Positions 32,850-42,055 of a stretch of DNA of 53,473 bases are shown here, one piece after another. Every line of letters begins with the position of its first letter. The stretch's first letter is position 1. The translations under genes were made by a program, and so were the position numbers. The notes below the pieces were generated by a model. It was not told the DNA's origin. It saw nothing but the letters and a program-made list of their open reading frames with translations, and did not search any database. The DNA comes from DAIPXZ01 sp036782995 (GTDB lineage Bacteria; Bacillota; Clostridia; Saccharofermentanales; Saccharofermentanaceae), in NCBI GenBank assembly GCA_036782995.1, contig DAIPXZ010000010.1, positions 1-53,473 of the forward strand, written 5' to 3'.

Positions 32850-34280
32850 CTATCCGATAAATCGTCTTATCGTTAATATCGTTCCCATGTCAAGGCTTCC
32901 GTAGCACACGCAATCGCGGCTTGATGAAGCATGGATGACCTGTCCACCTCCGGCATAGATGGCAACGTGATCTGCTATACCATCGCCGCCTTTTAAGTCA
33001 TAGACAATGACATCACCGAGCGCAATATCCGAACGGGCAATACCTACACCTAGGTAACGTTGCGAGTTCGATTGGTGTGCAACAGAGATACCGATTTGGC
33101 GATAGCAATATACCACTAATCCGGAGCAATCGACGCCACTTGTACTTTCACCGCACCATACGTAGTCGACACCCAACATGGACTTCGCTATATTCACAAT
33201 ACTTTCACCGTTTCGTCCGGAAATTACCGGTAGCGACGCAGTATTTCCTGTGCGGCCACCGCTCGTGCTGCTGGTTGTTCTTCTCACCGGTGTCGGAGAA
33301 GGTGTTGGCGGCGGACTTTGGGTCGTATAGGAAATGTAGACATAACCTTCTTCACCGTCATCTGTTGTTACTTGGTACCATTTATCGGCCGTCGCTACAC
33401 AATGCAAACGTGTGTACTTTGAAAGTGTGCGAACAACTTCGCAATCCGTATTCGGAGCGGAGCGAAGTTTTAATCCGCTCGTATCAACCCAGACTGTTCG
33501 ATCAATCGGGATAAAAACCATTTCTGGCGTAATCGAAGCCGATAGTACATATCCTTCGACTCCCTCTTCGGTTCGGATTTTGGACCACGTATCACCAATG
33601 CCGATACGAACGACTTCTTTACCTCTGGCAATAGAAGCCAGCGTGCGCGAATCCATGTTCGGCGTTTCTTTGATGATGGAATCCGTCGAACGGATGTAAT
33701 ATGTTGTGTTGTCCGAAATGAATGTCGTTGGATCAAGAAGCTCAATCGGTAAATTCGAGCTGTCATACGTTTGCATAACCGTCGCGGTCAAAATACCGTC
33801 ATAAGTATTGCTTTCCTCTGTCGGACCCATTCCTTCGAGATATGATTCTTCGATGGTTGAACCTTCTGTCAGTACAATCAAACCGGAGTCGGGATTTATT
33901 TCCGGCTCTTGTCCTTCCGGATAACCATCTGCCGTCTCGTCCGGCACTTCTACGGTAGGATCCGCAGATGGGTCGATTGACGGGTCAACCGAGGGATCTG
34001 TTGACGGATCTGTTGACGGATCGACGGATGGATCTGTCTCGCTAACCGGCTGCTCAGATGACAATTCATCCGCACTCAGTGCCCAGTCTTCAATCAATAC
34101 TTCTTCTTGGTCCGTCGTCGGATAAGTCGCGGCATAGGCACGACCTACCAATACGCCCGCTGGCGTACTTTCGCGAAGTCCAACCGGTAAAAGAAGCAAT
34201 GGCAGTGTTACCACCGCACAAACTGCGATTGATAATACTGCCATGTTTTTGTTTTTCTTGTATGTAATATGCTTACGCAT
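32850..34280 (-). CDS. Secreted NlpC/P60 peptidoglycan endopeptidase with two SH3 domains
   Basis: A 476-residue exported protein: a basic N terminus and a hydrophobic signal (about 13-33), a low-complexity stretch of DPS[VTIA] units, two bacterial SH3 domains (about 195-255 and 265-320), a Pro/Thr/Ser linker, and a C-terminal NlpC/P60 domain. Catalytic Cys is in GVDCSGLV and His in DHVAIYAGGG. It should cut the peptide stems of the wall. The start at 34280 has GGAGG six bases upstream. It begins 26 bases behind rpoC with no terminator between, so it appears cotranscribed with RNA polymerase genes. Confidence 0.9.
   Translation of the reverse strand: MRKHITYKKNKNMAVLSIAVCAVVTLPLLLLPVGLRESTPAGVLVGRAYAATYPTTDQEEVLIEDWALSADELSSEQPVSETDPSVDPSTDPSTDPSVDPSIDPSADPTVEVPDETADGYPEGQEPEINPDSGLIVLTEGSTIEESYLEGMGPTEESNTYDGILTATVMQTYDSSNLPIELLDPTTFISDNTTYYIRSTDSIIKETPNMDSRTLASIARGKEVVRIGIGDTWSKIRTEEGVEGYVLSASITPEMVFIPIDRTVWVDTSGLKLRSAPNTDCEVVRTLSKYTRLHCVATADKWYQVTTDDGEEGYVYISYTTQSPPPTPSPTPVRRTTSSTSGGRTGNTASLPVISGRNGESIVNIAKSMLGVDYVWCGESTSGVDCSGLVVYCYRQIGISVAHQSNSQRYLGVGIARSDIALGDVIVYDLKGGDGIADHVAIYAGGGQVIHASSSRDCVCYGSLDMGTILTIRRFIG
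33954..34034 (-). repeat. Tandem DPSx coding repeats
   Basis: About seven units of four residues (Asp-Pro-Ser-Val/Thr/Ile/Ala) are encoded by 12-base repeats; the two at about 33995-34020 are nearly identical in DNA. The stretch is a flexible spacer between signal and SH3 domains. Such arrays can change length by slippage. Confidence 0.8.
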
Positions 34281-34306
34281 CAAAAGCCTCCGAAGGTAAG
34301 TAATGC

Positions 34307-37300
34307 TTACTCAGCATCTCCTGTCGCCGGAACTGCTTCTACTGCTTCTTCACATTCTCTGCCAAGGAGTCCGTAGTTTTCAGGAAGCACCGGAACCGCA
34401 GTCAAATTGCGATAACGTGCCATACCTGTTCCTGCCGGGATTAGCTTACCGATAATAACGTTCTCTTTAAGACCATATAATGGGTCTATCTTACCCTTTA
34501 CGGCGGCATCTGTCAAAACGCGCGTGGTTTCTTGGAAGGATGCAGCAGAAAGGAACGAGTCTGTCGCCAAAGACGCCTTTGTGATACCCAAGAGGACGCG
34601 CTTGCCCTTTGCAGGGATTTGCTCACCGGCTTCAATCTTTTCAGGATCAAGCTTATCGTTCGCAGCATTGAAGTCAAAGATGTCAACGGTGCTACCTGTC
34701 ATCAAATCGGTCGTACCCGGATCATCGATACGAATCTTACGCATCATTTGACGAGTGATAACCTCGATGTGCTTATCATTGATGGTAACACCACCGCTCT
34801 TATAAACCTTGATAACTTCGCTGACGATGTACTTCTGTACACCACGAATACCCTTGATTCTCATGATTTCCTGCGGGCTAACGGTACCGTCTGTCAACAA
34901 ATCACCAGCCTCTACGATATCGCCGTCTGCAACCTTGAGTGTCGCGGAGTAGGAAATCGGATAACGCTTCTCTGTTGCCAACTCTTCATCAGCACCTTCC
35001 GGTGTCGGAGTTGCTTCTCGATTCGCTTCGTCAGAAGGAGTAACCACGATTTCACGCTTACGCTTCTGGCCTTCTTCGATACGAACTACACCATTCACCT
35101 CAGAGATGATAGCTTGTCCCTTCGGCTTTCTAGCTTCAAACAATTCTTCAACACGAGGGAGACCTTGTGTGATATCGTCGCCGGAAGCAATACCGCCCGT
35201 ATGGAACGTACGCATGGTGAGCTGTGTACCAGGTTCACCGATGGACTGTGCAGCCATGATACCGACGGCCTCACCGCCGATTGTTGTTTGACCTGTTGCC
35301 AAGTTCACGCCGTAGCACTTCGAGCAAACACCATGACGAGATTTGCAATCGAATACAGAACGAATCTTGACTTTCACGAGACCGCAATCCTGAATCTTGT
35401 TTGCCAAGTCCTGTGTAATCAATTCATTACGAGGTACGATTACTTCGCCCGTTTTCGGGTCGATGATATCTTCTGCGGAATAACGACCAGCCAGACGATC
35501 ACTTAAGGACTTGATAACATCCTTCTTATTGCTTGCGAGAACCGCCAGCTCCTTCACATAGGTAAAGTCGTTTGTGCCGCAATCCTCTTCAGTAATAAAT
35601 ACGTCTTGCGCAACATCAACGAGACGACGAGTCAGGTAACCAGAGTCAGCCGTCTTCAAAGCGGTATCGGAAAGAGCCTTACGAGCACCATGCGAAGAAA
35701 TAAAGAATTCCAAAACGTTCATGCCTTCACGGAGGTTTGACTTAATCGGAATTTCGATGGTCTTACCGGAAGTATCTGCCATGTTACCACGCATACCAGC
35801 CAATTGCTTAATCTGGTTAATCTGACCACGAGCACCAGAATCAGACATCATCTTAATCGGGTTATATGGTCCGAGATTCTTCTTCAATTCTTCAGTGATA
35901 TCATCAGTCGTCTTTGTCCAAATGCGAATGACTGCTTGATAACGGCCAGTTTCGTTCAACAAACCGCGCTTATACATACGATTGACATATTCGACTTGCT
36001 CTTCTGCATCGTAAATCATCTTTTCCTTAACATCAGGAACGATCATGTCCTCAATACCGATGGAAATACCGCCACGTGTAGAATACTTGTAACCCAACGA
36101 CTTAATATCGTCGAGAAGCAATGCCGTAGGTCCGATGCCATGAACGCGAATCGAACGGCTGATTACATCTTCGAGTTTCTTCTTACCGACGATGAAGTCA
36201 CACTCCAAAACCAATTCGTTGCCCGGAATGGAACGATCTACATATCCCAAATCCTGCGGAATGATTTCGTTGAAAATGAAACGACCAAGAGTCGATTTCA
36301 CCAAGCCAGTCATCGGCTTGCCGTTGATTTCGCGTGTGGTGCGAATCTGAATCGGAGCATGAAGCTCGAGGTGATGATCATCATAAGCCATAATTGCTTC
36401 ATCCAGCGAAGAGAAAACCATGTTCTCTCCCTTTTCATCTGGCTTGGTAATCGTCAAGTAATAGCAACCGAGAATCATATCCTGCGTAGGAACCGTAACC
36501 GGCTTACCATCTTGTGGCTTCAAAAGGTTGTTCGAAGAAAGCATGAGGAAACGGGCTTCTGCCTGTGCCTCTGCAGAAAGCGGTACGTGAACAGCCATTT
36601 GGTCACCATCGAAGTCCGCGTTAAAAGCAGTACATACGAGTGGGTGAAGCTTAATTGCACGACCTTCGACCAACACTGGTTCAAATGCCTGAATACCCAA
36701 ACGGTGAAGCGTAGGAGCACGGTTCAACATAACCGGGTGGTCCTTAATTACATCTTCCAAAATATCCCAAACAACATCCGAAGCACGTTCTACAAGACGT
36801 TTTGCCGTCTTAATATGCTGTGCATGACCATCCATGACCAAGCGCTTCATAACGAACGGCTTGAAAAGTTCGAGCGCCATTTCCTTCGGAAGGCCGCATT
36901 GGTGCATCTTAAGCTCCGGTCCAACAACGATAACGGAACGACCGGAATAGTCAACACGCTTACCCAAAAGGTTTTGACGGAAACGTCCTTGCTTACCTTT
37001 GAGCATGTCAGAAAGAGACTTCAATGCACGACTGGAAGCACCTGTGACCGGACGACCGCGACGGCCGTTGTCAATCAAAGCATCAACAGCTTCCTGAAGC
37101 ATACGCTTTTCGTTGCGAACAATGATTTCCGGAGCGCCTAATTGTAATAGCTTGCTCAAACGGTTGTTACGGTTGATGACTCGACGATACAAATCGTTCA
37201 AGTCAGATGTAGCAAAACGACCACCGTCCAATTGCACCATCGGGCGAAGCTCTGGCGGTAATACAGGGAGAACGTCAAGAATCATCCATTCTGGCTTGTT

Positions 37301-37963
37301 TCCTGACTTCTTGAAGGACTCGACAACTTCGAGACGCTTAATGATTCTGGCCTTCTTTTGTCCGGAAGCCGAGTGGAAATCTTCATGAAGCTGTTCAGCA
37401 AGAGCATCAATATCAAGCTCTTGCAAAAGCACCTTAATGGCTTCGGCGCCCATGCGAGCAACAAAAGCATTCTTTCCAAACTTCTCTACGGTGTCACGAT
37501 ATTCGATTTCATCGATTACCGCATATTTCATCAAGCCGGTTTCACCGCCGTCAAGAACAATATATGCACCAAAATAGAGCACGCGCTCTAGATTTCTTGG
37601 TGTAACGTCAAGGAGTAAACCCATACGGCTTGGAATACCACGGAAATACCAAATATGTGATACAGGAGCTGCGAGCTCGATATGACCCATACGCTCACGA
37701 CGTACCTTTGCACGTGTAACTTCAACGCCGCATCGATCGCAAATAATGCCCTTGTAACGGACCTTCTTATATTTACCGCAATGGCACTCCCAGTCCTTTT
37801 GCGGTCCAAAGATACGCTCGCAGAAAAGACCGTCACGCTCTGGTTTTAATGTACGGTAGTTAATCGTCTCAGGCTTCTTTACCTCACCATGAGACCAGTT
37901 CTTGATGGTCTCCGGCGATGCCAGACGAATGCCGATGGACTCGAAATGATTCATTTCAAACAT
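34307..37963 (-). CDS. rpoC: RNA polymerase beta' subunit
   Basis: A 1218-residue beta' subunit. The N-terminal zinc site uses Cys60, Cys62, Cys75 and Cys78 (CHCGKYKK...CDRCG). The catalytic magnesium motif NADFDGDQ is at 448-455 with Asp450, Asp452 and Asp454. The second zinc site is in CKSRHGVCSKCYG. The end is marked by TTRVLTDAAVKGK-type helices. AAGGAG lies about eleven bases before the ATG. It follows rpoB after 107 bases. Its length is normal for Clostridia. Confidence 0.98.
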   Translation of the reverse strand: MFEMNHFESIGIRLASPETIKNWSHGEVKKPETINYRTLKPERDGLFCERIFGPQKDWECHCGKYKKVRYKGIICDRCGVEVTRAKVRRERMGHIELAAPVSHIWYFRGIPSRMGLLLDVTPRNLERVLYFGAYIVLDGGETGLMKYAVIDEIEYRDTVEKFGKNAFVARMGAEAIKVLLQELDIDALAEQLHEDFHSASGQKKARIIKRLEVVESFKKSGNKPEWMILDVLPVLPPELRPMVQLDGGRFATSDLNDLYRRVINRNNRLSKLLQLGAPEIIVRNEKRMLQEAVDALIDNGRRGRPVTGASSRALKSLSDMLKGKQGRFRQNLLGKRVDYSGRSVIVVGPELKMHQCGLPKEMALELFKPFVMKRLVMDGHAQHIKTAKRLVERASDVVWDILEDVIKDHPVMLNRAPTLHRLGIQAFEPVLVEGRAIKLHPLVCTAFNADFDGDQMAVHVPLSAEAQAEARFLMLSSNNLLKPQDGKPVTVPTQDMILGCYYLTITKPDEKGENMVFSSLDEAIMAYDDHHLELHAPIQIRTTREINGKPMTGLVKSTLGRFIFNEIIPQDLGYVDRSIPGNELVLECDFIVGKKKLEDVISRSIRVHGIGPTALLLDDIKSLGYKYSTRGGISIGIEDMIVPDVKEKMIYDAEEQVEYVNRMYKRGLLNETGRYQAVIRIWTKTTDDITEELKKNLGPYNPIKMMSDSGARGQINQIKQLAGMRGNMADTSGKTIEIPIKSNLREGMNVLEFFISSHGARKALSDTALKTADSGYLTRRLVDVAQDVFITEEDCGTNDFTYVKELAVLASNKKDVIKSLSDRLAGRYSAEDIIDPKTGEVIVPRNELITQDLANKIQDCGLVKVKIRSVFDCKSRHGVCSKCYGVNLATGQTTIGGEAVGIMAAQSIGEPGTQLTMRTFHTGGIASGDDITQGLPRVEELFEARKPKGQAIISEVNGVVRIEEGQKRKREIVVTPSDEANREATPTPEGADEELATEKRYPISYSATLKVADGDIVEAGDLLTDGTVSPQEIMRIKGIRGVQKYIVSEVIKVYKSGGVTINDKHIEVITRQMMRKIRIDDPGTTDLMTGSTVDIFDFNAANDKLDPEKIEAGEQIPAKGKRVLLGITKASLATDSFLSAASFQETTRVLTDAAVKGKIDPLYGLKENVIIGKLIPAGTGMARYRNLTAVPVLPENYGLLGRECEEAVEAVPATGDAE

Positions 37964-38070
37964 ATTTATGAAGTCTCCTTCCCTTTCGGACCATCATGTA
38001 AAGGGCTTCTTCGCGAAAGAATAAGGCATATCGCGCATCCGCCACTTTCCATGAAGATTGCTAGTTTCCT

Positions 38071-41000
38071 TTAGTCGTCTAGTGATGCCAAATCATCGAA
38101 GCTCGGTTCTTCTTCCTCGCTGTCGATCAATTCACCGTCTTCTCCTACTTCGGAGAAACCGGCACCGGACATGTCACCGTCGTTGGTTTGCATTTCAAAC
38201 TTTACGAGCATCTCAGGATCCGGAATCGGTAAATCGACTTCTTCTTCTGCAGCGTCTTTCAGCTTAAACTCTTCGTCTCCGGAATAAATATGTACATCCA
38301 AAGCCAAAGATTGCAATTCACGAACCAACACCTTAAAGGATTCCGGAATACCTGCTTCAGGTACGCTTTGTCCCTTAACAATCGACTCATATGTCTTCGT
38401 TCTACCAGTAATATCATCGGATTTTACCGTGAGGATTTCTTGCAGGATGTGTGCCGCGCCGTAAGCCTCGAGCGCCCAAACTTCCATTTCTCCGAAACGC
38501 TGTCCGCCAAACTGAGCTTTACCACCCAAAGGCTGCTGTGTAACTAGAGAGTATGGTCCGATGGAACGTGCATGAATCTTATCGTCTACCAAGTGGTGGA
38601 GCTTCAAGTAATACATGACACCTACTGTAATACGGTTTTCGAAAGGTTGACCTGTACGGCCATCATAAAGGATGGTCTTACCATCTTCGTCAATACCGGC
38701 AAGCTGGAAGGCTTTCACGATATCGGCTTCGTTTGCGCCGTCAAATACTGGCGTTGCAATCTTCCATTTGAGTGCACGTGCAGCGCGACCCAAGTGAACT
38801 TCAAGCAACTGACCGATATTCATACGAGAAGGAACGCCGAGTGGATTCAAAACGATATCCAATGGTGTGCCGTCTGGGAGGAAAGGCATATCTTCTTCCG
38901 GCAAAATGCGGGAAACAACACCCTTGTTTCCATGACGACCAGCCATCTTATCACCAACGGAGAGCTTTCTCTTCTGTGCAATGTAAACACGAACGAGCTT
39001 ATTTACACTGCCCTTCAAAACAGCGCCGCCATCCTTCGTAAATGTCTTAACATCAACGATGATACCGGATTCACCATGCGGTACACGAACCGAGGTGTCA
39101 CGAACTTCGCGAATCTTCTCACCAAAGATGGCACGATAGAGTCTTTCTTCCGGAGTCAGCTCAGTCTCGCCCTTCGGTGTAACCTTACCGACAAGAATAT
39201 CGCCCGAACGAACCTCGGCACCAACACGGATTACACCGTCTTCGTCCAAGTCCTTCAAAGCGTCATCGCTGACGTTCGGGATTTCTCGAGTGATTTCCTC
39301 AGCACCAAGCTTCGTATCACGAGCTTCGCACTCATATTCTTCAATATGGATGGAGGTATAAACATCATCACGAACCATGCGCTCATTAATCAAGACAGCA
39401 TCCTCGTAGTTGTAACCTTCCCAAGTCATGAATCCAATCAACACATTCTTACCAAGAGCAAGCTCGCCATCCTGTGTGGAAGGACCATCAGCAATGACAT
39501 CACCCGTCTTTACCTCTTCGCCCATGCGAACAATCGGACGTTGGTTAATGCATGTGCTCTGGTTCGAACGCTGATACTTTGTAAGATTGTAAACATCCTT
39601 CATGCCATCCGATGTCGTAATAACAATCTGGTTGGCAGAAACGAAGGTGACAAGTCCGTCATGCTTAGCTACCTTACATACGCCGGAATCCTTGGCGGCA
39701 CGATATTCCATACCAGTACCGATAATCGGAGCCTCTGGCTTAATTAGTGGAACAGCCTGACGCTGCATGTTAGAGCCCATCAAAGCACGGTTTGCGTCAT
39801 CGTTGCCCAAGAAAGGAATCAAAGAAGTCGCAACAGATACCAATTGCTTTGGCGAAACGTCCATGTAGTCAACATTTTGAGGATCTACTTCAACGAATTG
39901 ATCGACGTAACGGCAAACGACCTTGTTTCCGATAAAATGTCCTTCTTCATCAATCGGCTCATTCGCCTGTGCGATGTTAAAGTAGTCTTCACGGTCTGCC
40001 GTCATGTAAACGACATCACGAGTAACAATACCCTTCTTCTTATCGTAAATACGATAAGGTGTCTCAATGAAACCATAACGATTTACACGAGCATAAGTCG
40101 CAAGGGAGTTAATCAATCCGATGTTCGGTCCTTCAGGAGTCTCGATTGGGCACATTCTTCCGTAGTGAGAAGAGTGAACGTCACGTACTTCAAAGTTTGC
40201 ACGATCACGGGAAAGACCGCCAGGTCCCAAAGCAGAAAGTCTTCTCTTGTGAGTTAACTCAGCAAGTGGGTTCGGCTGATCCATGAACTGTGACAACTGA
40301 GAAGAACCAAAGAATTCTTTTACAGCAGCACTTACCGGACGTGTATTTACCAGTTGGTTCGGGTGTGTCTTATCATCTTCCTGAACCGCATTCATGCGTT
40401 CACGGATATTACGCTCCATACGTGAGAAACCGATACGAATTTGGTTTTGGAGAAGCTCACCGACCGAGCGGATACGACGGTTTCCGAGGTGGTCGATATT
40501 ATCGAACGAACCGACACCGTATTCCAAACCAAGGAGATAGCTGACAGAAGCGATAATATCTTCGATAATCAAATGCTTCGGCATCAATTCGGTAGAATTT
40601 ACACGAAGAGCAGTGAACAACGCCTCGCCAATTTGACCCTTCTTTGCGGTCTGACGGACTTCCTCGATAATATTGCGGAGAATCGATGTGCGAACCTTTT
40701 CCGTAATCGGAGTCTTCGTTATATCAAAATCACCAAGCTCCTTAGCAGAGAAGCTCGAACGAATGTAAACATCCGCATCAACACGTGCATTACCGATTAC
40801 CTTAAAGGCTTGCTCTGAAACAGTCACCGTATCACCTTTTTTGATGATTGGATAAACCATCAAGGTGTTAATGCCGGCATTCTCAATCTCGATAGCCTTT
40901 TCTTCAGTAATAACCGTTCCCTGTGTCAAGAGAACTTCGCCATCTTCGGTAACAGCATCCTCAGCGGCCTTGTGACCACGGATACGCTGTGCGATAGAAA

Positions 41001-41835
41001 GCTTCTTGTTTAACTTATAAATACCGACACGAGCGAGATCATAACGCTTCGGGTCAAAAAACATCGTGCTCAAAAGAGCTTCCGCTCCTTCAATCGATGT
41101 AGGCTCACCCGGACGAAGCTTATGGTACAACTCAGAAAGACCTTCAGCACGAGAGTGTGATGGATCCTTCTTAATGGTTTCATTCAATAGTCTTTCGTCG
41201 CCGAATAATTCACGAAGTTCTTCATCGGAACCCATACCGAGCGAACGGAGGAAAATCGTCAATGGGAATTTACGGGCACGGTCTACGCGAACATAAATGA
41301 CACCGTTGGCATCTGTCTCATATTCCAACCATGCACCACGGTTCGGGATGACTTGTGAGGTGTATAAATCAACATCTGTCTTATCGCGAAGGGAGCCGAA
41401 ATAAGCACCCGGCGAACGTACTAACTGGCTAATAATAACGCGCTCGGCACCATTAATAATAAAGGTACCCGTCTCCGTCATAATAGGGAAATCACCGATA
41501 AATACGGCCTGGTCTTCGACCTTCCCCGTGCGTTTGTTGTTCAGTCGAACCATCACTTTGAGTGGTGCGGCAAAATTACAATCTTTTTCCTTACACTGCT
41601 CAATGGTGTTTTGTGGTTTTTCTACATCGAATTCCTTACCGATAAAAGATAATTCCATATCTCCGGAGTAATCCTGAATCGGAGAAACCTCTTCCAGAAC
41701 CTCCATAAGTCCTTCGTCGAGAAACCACTTATATGAATTCTTCTGGATTTCTATCAAATCCGGAAGCTCAATGACCTCGTCGATTCGAGAATAGGACATT
41801 CTCTCTGCTCTTCCCTGCTTGATGGGACGCACCAT
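38071..41835 (-). CDS. rpoB: RNA polymerase beta subunit
   Basis: A 1254-residue beta subunit starting MVRPIKQGRAERMSYSRI. The rifampicin region (about 510-540, GSSQLSQFMDQPNPLAELTH) has the sensitive-type residues: Asp519, His529 and Ser534 match Asp516, His526 and Ser531 of E. coli. The tail is acidic, as usual. GAGGTG seven bases before the ATG fixes the start. The leader is about 160 bases and contains an inverted repeat; the promoter is at 42005-42033. No rplL or rplJ precedes it; the neighbour is a foldase gene instead. Confidence 0.98.
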   Translation of the reverse strand: MVRPIKQGRAERMSYSRIDEVIELPDLIEIQKNSYKWFLDEGLMEVLEEVSPIQDYSGDMELSFIGKEFDVEKPQNTIEQCKEKDCNFAAPLKVMVRLNNKRTGKVEDQAVFIGDFPIMTETGTFIINGAERVIISQLVRSPGAYFGSLRDKTDVDLYTSQVIPNRGAWLEYETDANGVIYVRVDRARKFPLTIFLRSLGMGSDEELRELFGDERLLNETIKKDPSHSRAEGLSELYHKLRPGEPTSIEGAEALLSTMFFDPKRYDLARVGIYKLNKKLSIAQRIRGHKAAEDAVTEDGEVLLTQGTVITEEKAIEIENAGINTLMVYPIIKKGDTVTVSEQAFKVIGNARVDADVYIRSSFSAKELGDFDITKTPITEKVRTSILRNIIEEVRQTAKKGQIGEALFTALRVNSTELMPKHLIIEDIIASVSYLLGLEYGVGSFDNIDHLGNRRIRSVGELLQNQIRIGFSRMERNIRERMNAVQEDDKTHPNQLVNTRPVSAAVKEFFGSSQLSQFMDQPNPLAELTHKRRLSALGPGGLSRDRANFEVRDVHSSHYGRMCPIETPEGPNIGLINSLATYARVNRYGFIETPYRIYDKKKGIVTRDVVYMTADREDYFNIAQANEPIDEEGHFIGNKVVCRYVDQFVEVDPQNVDYMDVSPKQLVSVATSLIPFLGNDDANRALMGSNMQRQAVPLIKPEAPIIGTGMEYRAAKDSGVCKVAKHDGLVTFVSANQIVITTSDGMKDVYNLTKYQRSNQSTCINQRPIVRMGEEVKTGDVIADGPSTQDGELALGKNVLIGFMTWEGYNYEDAVLINERMVRDDVYTSIHIEEYECEARDTKLGAEEITREIPNVSDDALKDLDEDGVIRVGAEVRSGDILVGKVTPKGETELTPEERLYRAIFGEKIREVRDTSVRVPHGESGIIVDVKTFTKDGGAVLKGSVNKLVRVYIAQKRKLSVGDKMAGRHGNKGVVSRILPEEDMPFLPDGTPLDIVLNPLGVPSRMNIGQLLEVHLGRAARALKWKIATPVFDGANEADIVKAFQLAGIDEDGKTILYDGRTGQPFENRITVGVMYYLKLHHLVDDKIHARSIGPYSLVTQQPLGGKAQFGGQRFGEMEVWALEAYGAAHILQEILTVKSDDITGRTKTYESIVKGQSVPEAGIPESFKVLVRELQSLALDVHIYSGDEEFKLKDAAEEEVDLPIPDPEMLVKFEMQTNDGDMSGAGFSEVGEDGELIDSEEEEPSFDDLASLDD

Positions 41836-41925
41836 TACACATCACCTCACGACTGCTTGGACGATATCCGCCCAATTGTGTTACGCGAACGAAAGGAGTC
41901 GCTCACGCACTGCCTTCTGCTACCC

Positions 41926-41954
41926 TTAACAATCGATAGAATGTCAATTGTTAA
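41926..41954 (-). repeat. Inverted repeat in the rpoB leader
   Basis: TTAACAAT and ATTGTTAA form a perfect 8-bp inverted repeat with a 13-base loop, about 90 bases upstream of the rpoB start codon and inside its predicted leader. It could be an mRNA stem or a protein site. Confidence 0.45.
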
Positions 41955-42004
41955 CACGCAAAATGGGTAAAGTTCCCCTTAACCACATTCTGACGCGTTA
42001 TAAA

Positions 42005-42033
42005 ATGATAGCACCAGTCGATACAAGTGTCAA
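42005..42033 (-). promoter_or_regulatory. rpoB promoter (TTGACA, 17 bp, TATCAT)
   Basis: TTGACA at 42028-42033 and TATCAT at 42005-42010 on the minus strand have ideal 17-bp spacing. The element lies 22 bases after the stop of the foldase gene, giving a leader of about 165 bases before rpoB. Confidence 0.8.
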
Positions 42034-42055
42034 TGTATTTTTGAAAGAAAATCGA

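Noticed and set aside
33954..34034. Tandem repeats considered as a CRISPR or regulatory array
   Set aside because: Units are 12 bases, contiguous, in frame and encode DPSx; there are no spacers.
34532..35506. 324-codon open frame antisense to rpoC
   Set aside because: Shadow frame of the rpoC 3' part, without a start signal or recognisable domain.
35804..37141. 445-codon open frame antisense to rpoC
   Set aside because: It lies fully within rpoC, has no ribosome binding site, and its composition (many Asn, Arg, Thr, Cys) is that of an opposite-strand shadow of a well-conserved gene.
38572..39747. 391-codon open frame antisense to rpoB
   Set aside because: A shadow of rpoB for the same reasons; the sense strand has unbroken similarity to the beta subunit.
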